From: Caldithrix sp. RBG_13_44_9 | GTDB lineage: Bacteria; Calditrichota; Calditrichia; RBG-13-44-9 | Length of the DNA: 12,134 nucleotides | Direction: 5' to 3' | Assembly: GCA_001771055.1 (NCBI GenBank) | Contig: MESS01000084.1 | Location: forward strand, 30,645 to 42,778 | Shown here: positions 5,932 through 12,134 of the stretch, piece by piece | Layout: each line of letters begins with the position of its first letter | Numbering within the stretch: position 1 is the stretch's first letter | Position numbers and translations under genes: made by a program | Notes under the pieces: generated by a model | The model's database searches: none | Seen by the model: the letters and a program-made list of their open reading frames with translations, nothing else | Told to the model about the DNA's origin: nothing

Positions 5932-6327
5932 TTAATTATGAGTGTTATAGATCAGGCGGTTATTGTGTACTCTCTTAAACTCTAAACTTCTCGCTCCAAA
6001 ATTAATCAATAGACCCACTTCTATGTTATAAGCCACAAGATAATTCATAGCTTGGGCTAAATGGATATCTCCTAAATCCACGACTGCCTTCAGTTCTAAT
6101 ATAATTTTATTTTCTACCAGAAAATCTGCTCTTCTGGTACCCACGCGATATCCCTTATAATAGATGGGCATTTCTTCTTCTCTTGAAAATTTTAATCCAT
6201 TTCCCTGCATTTCGATCGCCAGGCATCGCTGATAGATCACTTCCTGAAAACCATTTCCCAAAGTTGAATGAACGATCATCGCACATCCAATAATTTGCCG
6301 TGTTAAATCCTCATATAAGTAACTCAT
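5932..6327 (-). CDS. GxxExxY protein (PD-(D/E)XK nuclease-like)
   Basis: A 131-residue protein of the GxxExxY family. The name motif is G26-F-Q-E29-V-I-Y32 in LGNGFQEVIYQ. The nuclease-like core follows: RRADFLVENKIILELKAV contains Asp68 and the Glu78-Leu79-Lys80 triad, the D...ExK arrangement of PD-(D/E)XK enzymes, and then LAQAMNYL with the family's conserved Gln. All key residues are present and length is normal (about 125-135), so it looks intact. Its cellular role is not established to my knowledge; the fold suggests nucleic-acid cleavage. A GGAGGGAG ribosome site precedes the ATG. It is the only gene within a pair of 33-bp inverted repeats, and its final codons overlap another copy of the repeat core, which suggests that gene and repeats travel together. 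Confidence 0.88.
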   Translation of the reverse strand: MSYLYEDLTRQIIGCAMIVHSTLGNGFQEVIYQRCLAIEMQGNGLKFSREEEMPIYYKGYRVGTRRADFLVENKIILELKAVVDLGDIHLAQAMNYLVAYNIEVGLLINFGARSLEFKRVHNNRLIYNTHN

Positions 6328-6350
6328 GGTCTCCCTCCTCTCATCCCGCG

Positions 6351-6371
6351 ACCTTGATTTACATGATTTTA
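6351..6371 (+). repeat. Inner copy of the cassette repeat core, upstream of the GxxExxY gene
   Basis: ACCTTGATTTACATGATTTT resembles the left arm core (ATCTTGATTTACTTGATT) in the same orientation. With the right arm it can pair: CTTGATTTACATGATT against AATCAAGTAAATCAAG, 15 of 16. It sits 24 bp upstream of the gene's ATG, so a hairpin of about 100 bp would lie across its 5' leader or promoter. Confidence 0.6.
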
Positions 6372-6424
6372 AGGCCTACTTGAGCCCATTACCTATATCT
6401 AATTTACTCCCAATTAAATTAAGT

Positions 6425-6457
6425 TAATCTATTAATCAAGTAAATCAAGATTCAGAC
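6425..6457 (-). repeat. Right 33-bp inverted repeat of the GxxExxY cassette
   Basis: Begins TAATCTATTAATCAAGTAAA and ends TCAAGATTCAGAC; reverse complement of 5856-5888 with one mismatch. Its outer end coincides with the last base of the metallophosphoesterase coding sequence on the minus strand. Confidence 0.85.
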
Positions 6458-7614
6458 TATTTGCTAAACTTTAAATTCAACAGCACAATCTCCGGATAAC
6501 TGTTGGTCTTGATAGGCGGCCCCCAGGTACCCACCCCGCAGGATACATAGTACTGAGTATTTTCAATTTTAGCGTACCCCCAACTGAGATCGTAAATCAT
6601 TCGGGTAATATAATTAAACGGAAAAAGTTGTCCGTGATGGGTATGTCCGGACAACTGCAGATCCACCCCATTCTGCCGGGGAACTTCCAGATGATAAGGT
6701 TGATGATCCATCAAAATAATTGGCCGGGATTTATCAACCTCCCGCAAAATCCAGTCCAGTGATTTCCGGCTGTCGCCCATCCGCTCTGACATCAGGTCTT
6801 TACGGCCGGCCACATAAAAGGCATCGGCTACCTTAACCACTGAATCCTGCAACACGGTTATTCCAGCTTGACTCATGTAAGATACCGCAGCTTCTACACC
6901 GCCAAAATATTCATGATTTCCAGAAGCTGCAAATACACCGTATTTAGTCTTCAATTTTTGAAGAATTCTGGCCATATTCTGCTCGGCTACCGAATTGACA
7001 TCTTCATCGACAATATCTCCGGGTAAAAGCACAATATCCGGCTGAAGGTTGTTAATTTTATCCACAATCTTTTCCAATCTTCCGCTGCGGATCACCGTGC
7101 CCAGGTGGACATCAGAAACCATGACCAGATTCAATTCCTTCAATTCCCCGGCCGATTTCTTAATTTCTATCGGAAAAGTGCGAACCCGCAGGAAAAGGGT
7201 ATTCACATATCCGAAGAATACAATAAGGAATACCAGCAGGAGGCCGCCAAGGGTAACCAGGTGGGTGATCTTCTGGGGATTGTGGGTCAGAAATGCCGGG
7301 AAAATGGAAAGGAAATGATTCAGGAGTCTGAAAATATCAATGACCAGAATTACCAGAAATGCATACACCATCAATCCCAGATAGAAAGAACCGACAATGA
7401 CCAGAAAATCAGTGGTAAAATTCCGGGAGATATTCTCTGCTAATCGTCCTACCGGGTAAGCCAGAACCAAAAAGATAAAACCATACAGAAAAAGGGTTCG
7501 ATAAATTCCAGTCCCGGTCAATCCCGGCCAGACCCTTCTGAAAATATAAAAATTGACCAGACTATATATGGTTAGTACAATACTGAAAAAAATGATGAAT
7601 GAAGTGGTTTTCAT
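6457..7614 (-). CDS. Membrane-anchored calcineurin-like metallophosphoesterase (YkuE/YaeI-like)
   Basis: A 385-residue protein with four or five hydrophobic segments in its first 145 residues (about 5-25, 38-56, 70-98, 120-142) and then a complete metallophosphoesterase domain. Metal-ligand motifs in order: SDVHLG (Asp168, His170), PGDIVDE (Asp200), SGNHEYFGG (Asn233, His234), MDHQP (His304) and SGHTHHGQLFP (His324, His326). Such proteins hydrolyse phosphoester or pyrophosphate bonds using two metal ions; relatives are reported to act at the membrane on lipid or nucleotide phosphates, but the substrate here is unknown. The ATG at 7614 is preceded by AGGGAAAG. The TAG stop lies exactly at the edge of the GxxExxY cassette, so the gene would run into that cassette on the same strand. 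No decay is seen. Confidence 0.9.
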   Translation of the reverse strand: MKTTSFIIFFSIVLTIYSLVNFYIFRRVWPGLTGTGIYRTLFLYGFIFLVLAYPVGRLAENISRNFTTDFLVIVGSFYLGLMVYAFLVILVIDIFRLLNHFLSIFPAFLTHNPQKITHLVTLGGLLLVFLIVFFGYVNTLFLRVRTFPIEIKKSAGELKELNLVMVSDVHLGTVIRSGRLEKIVDKINNLQPDIVLLPGDIVDEDVNSVAEQNMARILQKLKTKYGVFAASGNHEYFGGVEAAVSYMSQAGITVLQDSVVKVADAFYVAGRKDLMSERMGDSRKSLDWILREVDKSRPIILMDHQPYHLEVPRQNGVDLQLSGHTHHGQLFPFNYITRMIYDLSWGYAKIENTQYYVSCGVGTWGPPIKTNSYPEIVLLNLKFSK

Positions 7615-7703
7615 AAAATCTTTCCCTGGTTATAAAAGGGTCAAAAATAAATGAGAGTTGTATTGAAAGGCAACAACTTTGTTCCAAGGAAGGCCGGGAA
7701 AAT

Positions 7704-7913
7704 ATGAATTTCTCCGCCTGGTCGCAATACGATCAGCGAAAACAGATTAAACTATTTGAAGAAATTCAGGAAGTGATCGAAAAAGAGGAAATGCCACTGA
7801 AACAATATTTATGGATGCATCCGGATGCCAGACTGGATATCAATGACCAGATGATCATAAAGGCCTGGCTGAGCGGTGCCCAACCAGAAAGTCCAAATAT
7901 TTCAGTCCAATAA
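7704..7913 (+). pseudogene. Truncated Haem_bd protein (C-terminal half only)
   Basis: The 69-residue frame matches the second half of the heme-binding Haem_bd domain: NFSAWSQYDQRKQ, a helix LFEEIQEVIEKEE, then MPLKQYLWMHPDARLD and the final helix MIIKAWLSGA. In-frame codons just upstream still read EGREN before MNFS, which fits the usual 'EGRxxLNFSxW' wording, so homology begins before the ATG and breaks near 7690. Full-length members are about 130-150 residues with a signal or anchor and a CxxCH heme site in the first half; neither occurs upstream, where the divergent metallophosphoesterase gene begins about 70 bp away. The fragment therefore lacks its heme site and export signal. AAGGAAGG about 10 bp before ATG could still allow translation. 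I read it as a remnant; a novel short protein is less likely. Confidence 0.6.
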
Positions 7914-8156
7914 ACCCGGGCCGTCAGATGTAATTTCCGGAACTGACCTTACTATTTATATTTATTTTTAAAGTGAGTAATATTTTTTGAACAAAAGCAC
8001 CTCAATTTCATTGATAAAAAAAGTGTGATCGTTAAGACTATCGTCAAAATGAAATAAATGATTCATTGCCATAAATCCGATACTGACAGTCATAAAATTT
8101 TTGTCATACACATAAATTGTTAAGCGAAAATCAGTTCAATTGGAGGGATTAAGCTA
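7914..8156 (+). promoter_or_regulatory. Leader region of the efflux operon
   Basis: 243 bp without a gene. GTCAG (7923-7927) and CTGAC (7943-7947) followed by a T-rich run could form a weak terminator after the Haem_bd remnant. Two short palindromes, AATGATTCATT (8057-8067) and TGACAGTCA (8084-8092), lie in the expected promoter zone and might be operators. I could not place a convincing -35/-10 pair, and no known metal-responsive site was recognised. Confidence 0.3.
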
Positions 8157-9440
8157 ATGGTATTCAAAGTAATAGTTATTGTTATTATCGGCGCAGGATT
8201 CTGCTGGAATTTGTTTTCCCAGAGTAGCGATTCCACCCTGGTACTTGACCAATTGGTCCGGGAGATGCTGCAGCAAAATTCCGATCTACAAGCAAGCTAT
8301 AATCAATGGCAGGTTATTTCTGCCCGGGCTCCCCAGGCCGGATCGCTACCCGATCCCATACTGGGAATCGGGGTAATGGACTTGCCGGTAAACAGTTTCG
8401 CCTTTGATCAGGAAATGATGACCGGTAAACAAATTTCATTCATGCAGATGTTCCCTTTTCCCGGAAAACAGGGAACACGAAAGGCAATCGTTAGCAGTGA
8501 GGCAGCCGCCGCCGAGCAAAATTATGTCCAAAAACAGATTGAACTGATTAAAATTTTAAAGATAACATATTTTGAGCTATTTTATGTTGATAAAGCAGTC
8601 GCGACGAATAAACATAACGGTGAATTATTGAACCAGATTTCCAGGATTGCTGAGTCACGTTACCGGACTGGAAAAGGGCTGCAGCAAGATGTTTTAAAGG
8701 CTCAACTCGAATTATCAAAACTGATGGATAATTTACTTGATCTTCAACAGCAGCGGCAATCACAGGTTGCCCAAGTGAATTTTCTGCTGAATCGTGATCG
8801 ATCCGATGCACTGGCTAAAACCGAGGAATTGAAGTTCATCCCATTTGAAAAAGATCTGGTTGAACTGCAAACTCAGGCTGAGAAAAATAATCCCTTGCTC
8901 CTTTCCTGGCAAATGATGAATCAGCAAAACAATCAGAAAGTAAAGCTGGCTAAAAGGGAATATTTGCCAGACTTCAGCGTGGAACTGGCCTATACCTAAC
9001 GGGAGGTCCTGCAAAATGGTGAAGGAGGAGTCGACCTGGTCTCAGGTACGGTAAATCTCACTCTTCTCCTGTATTTTTGGAGCAAACAAAAAAAACAGGT
9101 GCAGGAAAGTCAGCTGGAAGCCCAGTCCACTCTCAAGATGCAAGAGAATGCCAGCCGGATGATCTTCCAGGAACTGGAAAAAGTATACAGCGATCTGGAA
9201 AAAAATAAAAAACGGTTGGAATTGTTCAAAAACAGCATCATCCCTCAGGCCAACCAAACCCTGCAGTCCTCCCTGACTGCTTATCAGGTAGATAAGCTGG
9301 AATTTCTCACAGTGATCGATAATCAGATGACTCTCTACGAATATGAGTTGGAATCTTATCGGATCCTGAGTGATTATCATATAAATATAGCAGAGCTGGA
9401 TGCCCTGGTTGGGATGGGAATCAGCCGGGATGCGCAGTAA
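8157..9440 (+). pseudogene. CusC/TolC-type outer-membrane efflux protein, interrupted by an in-frame TAA
   Basis: The reading frame spans 427 codons, a normal length for the family, but codon 281 is TAA (8997-8999). Before it: a signal peptide (about 1-22), then OEP-type helical repeats with typical wording such as GSLPDPILGIGVMD, QMFPFPGKQGTR and AESRYRTGKGLQQDVLKAQLE. After it, in the same frame, REVLQNGEGGVDLVSGTVNL, YFWSKQKKQVQE and YQVDKLEFLTVIDNQ continue the second OEP repeat through to TAA at 9438-9440. The interrupted point reads AYT-stop-REVLQNG, where a Gln codon (CAA to TAA) would restore the expected sequence. GGAGGG at 8142-8147 is the ribosome site. The intact product would be the outer-membrane channel of a heavy-metal RND pump. 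As it stands the first product would be 280 residues and lack half the barrel-tunnel. Nonsense mutation, readthrough or sequence error are the options. Confidence 0.8.
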
Positions 9441-9488
9441 AAGTGAGCAATATATCTATCAGACTTTCAATTGACGGAGCATTAACTC

Positions 9489-11519
9489 ATGAAAAAAATT
9501 TTCAGTGATGTCGTTCCAAAAGAACGAAAGGCCAGGATCTTGTTATCCCTGATCATCTTCGGGGCTTTCATTCTGGGATGGATAATCAATACGGGAGATG
9601 GAAATCACCAGGCACCCTCTGAATTATCCGTATCTCAGTCAGAATCTGAGATCTCTTTATGGACTTGTTCGATGCACCCGCAGATCCAGCAACCCAAGCC
9701 CGGAAAATGCCCGATCTGCGGGATGGATCTCATTCCAGTGAAGAAGGGACAAACCTCAGAAAATCCGCGGCAGATCTTCCTTTCGGAAAATGCCCGTCGG
9801 CTGGCAGAGGTTGAGGTTGCTCCAGTGGAAAGAAAATATGTAGTGAATGAAATCTGGATGGTGGGCAAGATAGAATATGATGAAACCCGTCTGAAATACA
9901 TCACCGCCTGGGTCGCAGGAAGAATCGATCGACTGTATGTGAATTTTACTGGCATTTCTGTGCGCCAGGGTGATCATATGGCAGAATTATACAGTCCGGA
10001 ACTGCTCTCCACCCAGCAGGAACTTATCCAATCACTGAAAATGCTGGAAACCACCACACCTCAGACTTCGCCGGAGGCGAAAGTCCTTGCCGAACAGTAG
10101 CTGCAATCGGTAAGGGAGCGCCTGCGGTTGTGGGGATTGACTAATGAACAGATCTCGCAACTGGAAAAGGAACAGCAGCCCTCCGATCACATCACTATTT
10201 ATGCTCTCAGCAGCGGAATAGTCATTGAGAAAAATGCCCTGGAAGGAACTTACGTGGAAACCGGCACCTGGATTTATACCATTGCTGACCTTTCACGGGT
10301 CTGGGTGAAGATGGATGCCTATGAATCCGATTTACCCTGGCTGCGTTACGGGCAGGAAGTAGAATTCGAAACGGAAGCTTTTCCAGGGGAAATTTTTAAA
10401 GGCCGGATCGCTTTTATTGATCCGGTGATCGATACCCAAACCCGCACCGCCAAAGTCCGGGTAAGCATTGCCAATCCCGGTTCTAAGTTGAAACCTGAAA
10501 TGTTTGTCAGAGCTCTGGTGAAATCAAAAATTGCAGCCGGCGGCAAGGTAATGGATCCCGCATTAGCCGGCAAGTGGATCAGCCCGATGCATCCGGAAAT
10601 CATTAAGAATCAACCGGGCAGCTATGATGTCTGCGGAATGCCGTTAGTGCGGGCCGAAGACCTCGGTTATGTAAGTTCTGCCAGTCTCAATACCGGAGCA
10701 CCCCTGGTCATTCCGGCCAGTGCCCCATTGATTACCGGTAAGCGTGCCATCGTTTATATCGAGCTGCCGGATAAAGAAGGCACCTATGAAGGCCGGCAAA
10801 TCGAACTCGGTTCCCGGGCCGGTGATTATTATATCGTAAAAACCGGTCTGCAGGAAGGAGAAAAGGTGGTGGTGAAAGGAAATTTCAAAATTGACAGTGC
10901 TATCCAGATCCAGGCCGGAAGCAGTATGATGAATCCGGAAGGGGAACCCGGCAGCTCTCATCAGCACGGGGATCAGCCGGTGAAATCAGCCGCTGCCCCC
11001 GTTGAATCCGGATTAAAACCCGGTTCAACCATGATTCCCGAGCAATTCAAAAGACAGTTAGATGAGTTATATTCAGCCTATTTTAAGATTCAATACGCCT
11101 TTAGCCATGATCAACTTGAACAAGCCCGGCTGAGCGCGGCTGATTTTGATAAATCATTACAGCTGGTTGATATGAATTTGTTGCCTGCTGAAATCCATCA
11201 GCGCTGGATGCCATTGTTTGCCGGCCCGAAAGAAGGATCACAAAAAATAGCAGCTTCTGAGAATATGGCAGAAGCCCGTCAGCATTTCCGGGATCTGTCG
11301 AATAATCTCATCGAGAGCGCCCGGCTGTTTGGCAGTCTCACCTATCGCCTGCTGGTTTATCACTGTCCCATGGCCTTTGATAATAAAGGGGTAGACTGGT
11401 TGCAAAATAAAGAAGGCACTTAAAATCCCTATTTTGGCAGTACCATGTTCACCTGCGGAAGCTTGACCGCTGACCTGACCTCTGCAACACATAACCAGCC
11501 GGGACACCAACATGAATAA
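9489..11519 (+). pseudogene. cusB: CusB-type periplasmic adaptor of a heavy-metal RND pump, with two in-frame stops
   Basis: One frame of 676 codons carries a full adaptor, interrupted by TAG at codon 204 (10098-10100) and TAA at codon 645 (11421-11423). Order: N-terminal anchor (about 18-34); a heavy-metal-binding domain WTCSMHPQI...GKCPICGMDL with Cys60, His63, Cys74, Cys77; the barrel-sandwich region (ITAWVAGRIDRLYVNFTG); a helical hairpin containing the first stop (LAEQ-stop-LQSVRERLRLWG); beta-barrel (VWVKMDAYESDLPWL); a second metal-binding domain near 362-387 lacking two of its expected cysteines; and a DUF3347-like helical domain (about 520-640) ending HCPMAFDNKGVDWLQNKEGT. After the second stop the frame continues NPYFGSTMFTCGSLT to TAA at 11517-11519, overlapping the cusA ATG by 8 bases. 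That overlap supports 11519 as the original end. It would link the inner pump to the outer channel and pass Cu/Ag ions. Confidence 0.8.
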
Positions 11520-12134
11520 CGGAAATGAAAAAAGAAGTTTAACCGACCAGGTGATCCGCTTCTGTCTGGAAAATAAACTGGTAGTTATTTTAGTACTCCT
11601 CTTCATTATTGTCTGGGGAGTTTTAGTCGCCCCATTTAACTGGCGGCTGGGTGACCTTCCCCGCAGTCCGGTGCCGGTGGACGCCATTCCGGATATCGGT
11701 GAAAACCAGCAGATTGTGTTTACCGATTGGATGGGGCGTTCACCACAGGATGTGGAAGATCAGATCACTTATCCCCTCACCGTATCTTTAATGGGAATCC
11801 CCGGAGTAAAGACCGTTCGCAGCTATTCGATGTTTGGATTTTCCACCATCTATATCATTTTCCAGGACGGTATCGATTTCTATTGGTCCCGCAGCCGGGT
11901 GCTGGAAAAATTAAACAGTCTGCCGGCAGATATTCTTCCTCCGGATGTGCGGCCGATGTTAGGCCCGAATGCGACTGCACTCGGGCAGGTATTTTGGTAT
12001 ACCCTGGAAGGCCAGGATAAGAAGGGGAATCCCACCGGCGGCTGGGATCTGCAGGAGCTCCGCACTATTCAGGACTGGTATGTCCGCTACGCCCTGTTAT
12101 CGGCCGAAGGGATCAGTGAGGTGGCATCGGCTGG
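11512..12134 (+). CDS. cusA: CusA/CzcA-type heavy-metal efflux RND transporter (N-terminal 207 residues, runs off the window)
   Basis: The frame opens with ATG at 11512 and is free of stops to the window end. The N-terminal cytoplasmic helix (SLTDQVIRFCLENK) and first membrane span (about 23-41) are followed by the family signature PVDAIPDIGENQQIVFTDW (55-73), GRSPQDVEDQITYPLT (75-90), GIPGVKTVRSYSMFGFSTIY and the LPPDVRP/GPNATALGQVFWYTLEG stretch of the porter domain. 'Ala-Ile-Pro-Asp-Ile' is shared by heavy-metal (HME) RND pumps; the sub-type reads as monovalent Cu/Ag (CusA) more than Zn/Co (CzcA), but the discriminating membrane residues lie beyond the edge. There is no strong ribosome site; the start overlaps the inferred end of the adaptor frame, so translation is probably coupled. 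If the upstream stop at 11421 is real, that coupling is broken. The pump would export metal by proton antiport across the inner membrane. Confidence 0.88.
   Translation, partial: MNNGNEKRSLTDQVIRFCLENKLVVILVLLFIIVWGVLVAPFNWRLGDLPRSPVPVDAIPDIGENQQIVFTDWMGRSPQDVEDQITYPLTVSLMGIPGVKTVRSYSMFGFSTIYIIFQDGIDFYWSRSRVLEKLNSLPADILPPDVRPMLGPNATALGQVFWYTLEGQDKKGNPTGGWDLQELRTIQDWYVRYALLSAEGISEVASA

Larger units (their letters stand above)
5856..6457 (-). mobile_element. Putative cassette: GxxExxY gene enclosed by 33-bp inverted repeats
   Basis: 602 bp containing a single gene with its ribosome site, bounded by 33-bp arms (5856-5888 and 6425-6457) with one mismatch. Partial reversed copies lie just inside each arm (near 5918-5937 and 6351-6371), so each end could fold into its own hairpin as well as pair with the other. 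The right arm ends exactly on the first base of the neighbouring metallophosphoesterase stop codon. No transposase is encoded inside and no flanking target duplication is evident, so if it moves it would be helped in trans. Calling it mobile is inference; the repeat structure is directly visible. Confidence 0.5.

Noticed and set aside
8101..8130. Sigma-70 promoter starting TTGTCA ahead of the efflux operon
   Set aside because: No acceptable -10 hexamer follows at 16-18 bp.
9099..9440. Independent small gene starting at ATG 9099
   Set aside because: It is the C-terminal part of the outer-membrane efflux protein in the same frame; family sequence is already present from 9000 to 9098 before that ATG.
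10098..10100. TAG in the adaptor as a pyrrolysine codon
   Set aside because: The site is a variable helical-hairpin position with no catalytic role, no pyl genes or tRNA are visible, and neighbouring stops are TAA, which pyrrolysine would not explain.
10128..11423. Separate gene starting at TTG 10128
   Set aside because: It is the same frame as 9489-10097, separated only by the TAG; it begins in the middle of the adaptor's helical hairpin and has no ribosome site of its own.
8157..11519. Recoded genetic code in which TAA and TAG mean Gln
   Set aside because: Other genes in the window end properly at TAA (kbl, acp, the DUF4870 gene with its normal tail) and TAG (metallophosphoesterase), so both codons act as stops here.

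Overview
The window (12,134 bp, moderate G+C with AT-rich spacers) looks like a chromosomal segment of an uncultivated Gram-negative bacterium. The Gram-negative reading rests on an outer-membrane TolC-type protein with an RND periplasmic adaptor and pump. The mix of a DUF4870 protein, a GxxExxY protein, a REP-type transposase, a Haem_bd remnant and a two-HMBD CusB recalls the Bacteroidota/Calditrichota/KSB1 side of the tree, but that is an impression from family memory and not a placement. Stop codons of intact genes include TAA, TAG and TGA, so the genetic code looks standard.

Layout. (1) Minus strand, 4684 down to 1: an AcsA-type AMP-forming acyl/acetyl-CoA synthetase, a stand-alone acyl carrier protein, a Kbl-type alpha-oxoamine synthase and the start of a second Kbl paralog cut by the window edge. 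A small REP-associated tyrosine (HUH) transposase gene with palindromic REP-like repeats on both sides sits between the two Kbl paralogs. The ligase/ACP/oxoamine-synthase order suggests activation of a carboxylic acid, possible loading on the ACP, and condensation with an amino acid such as glycine. (2) 4685-5340: a 656-bp spacer between divergent genes, with a 12-bp palindrome near acsA. (3) Plus strand: a DUF4870 membrane protein. (4) 5856-6457: a GxxExxY (PD-(D/E)XK-like) gene enclosed by 33-bp inverted repeats with one mismatch, which looks like a small cassette. (5) Minus strand: a membrane-anchored metallophosphoesterase. (6) Plus strand, 7704 to the end: a truncated Haem_bd gene and then a CusC/CusB/CusA-like heavy-metal efflux operon.

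The efflux operon is the oddest part. The outer-membrane gene has one in-frame stop and the adaptor gene two. In all three cases family-like sequence continues in the same frame after the stop, and each stop is explicable as a single C-to-T change in a Gln codon. The adaptor's real end appears to overlap the cusA start codon, and cusA itself is open to the window edge. Together with the headless Haem_bd gene next door this suggests recent decay, programmed readthrough, or sequence error; decay is the simplest reading. The two other points most worth following are the repeat-bounded GxxExxY cassette and the AcsA-ACP-Kbl module.
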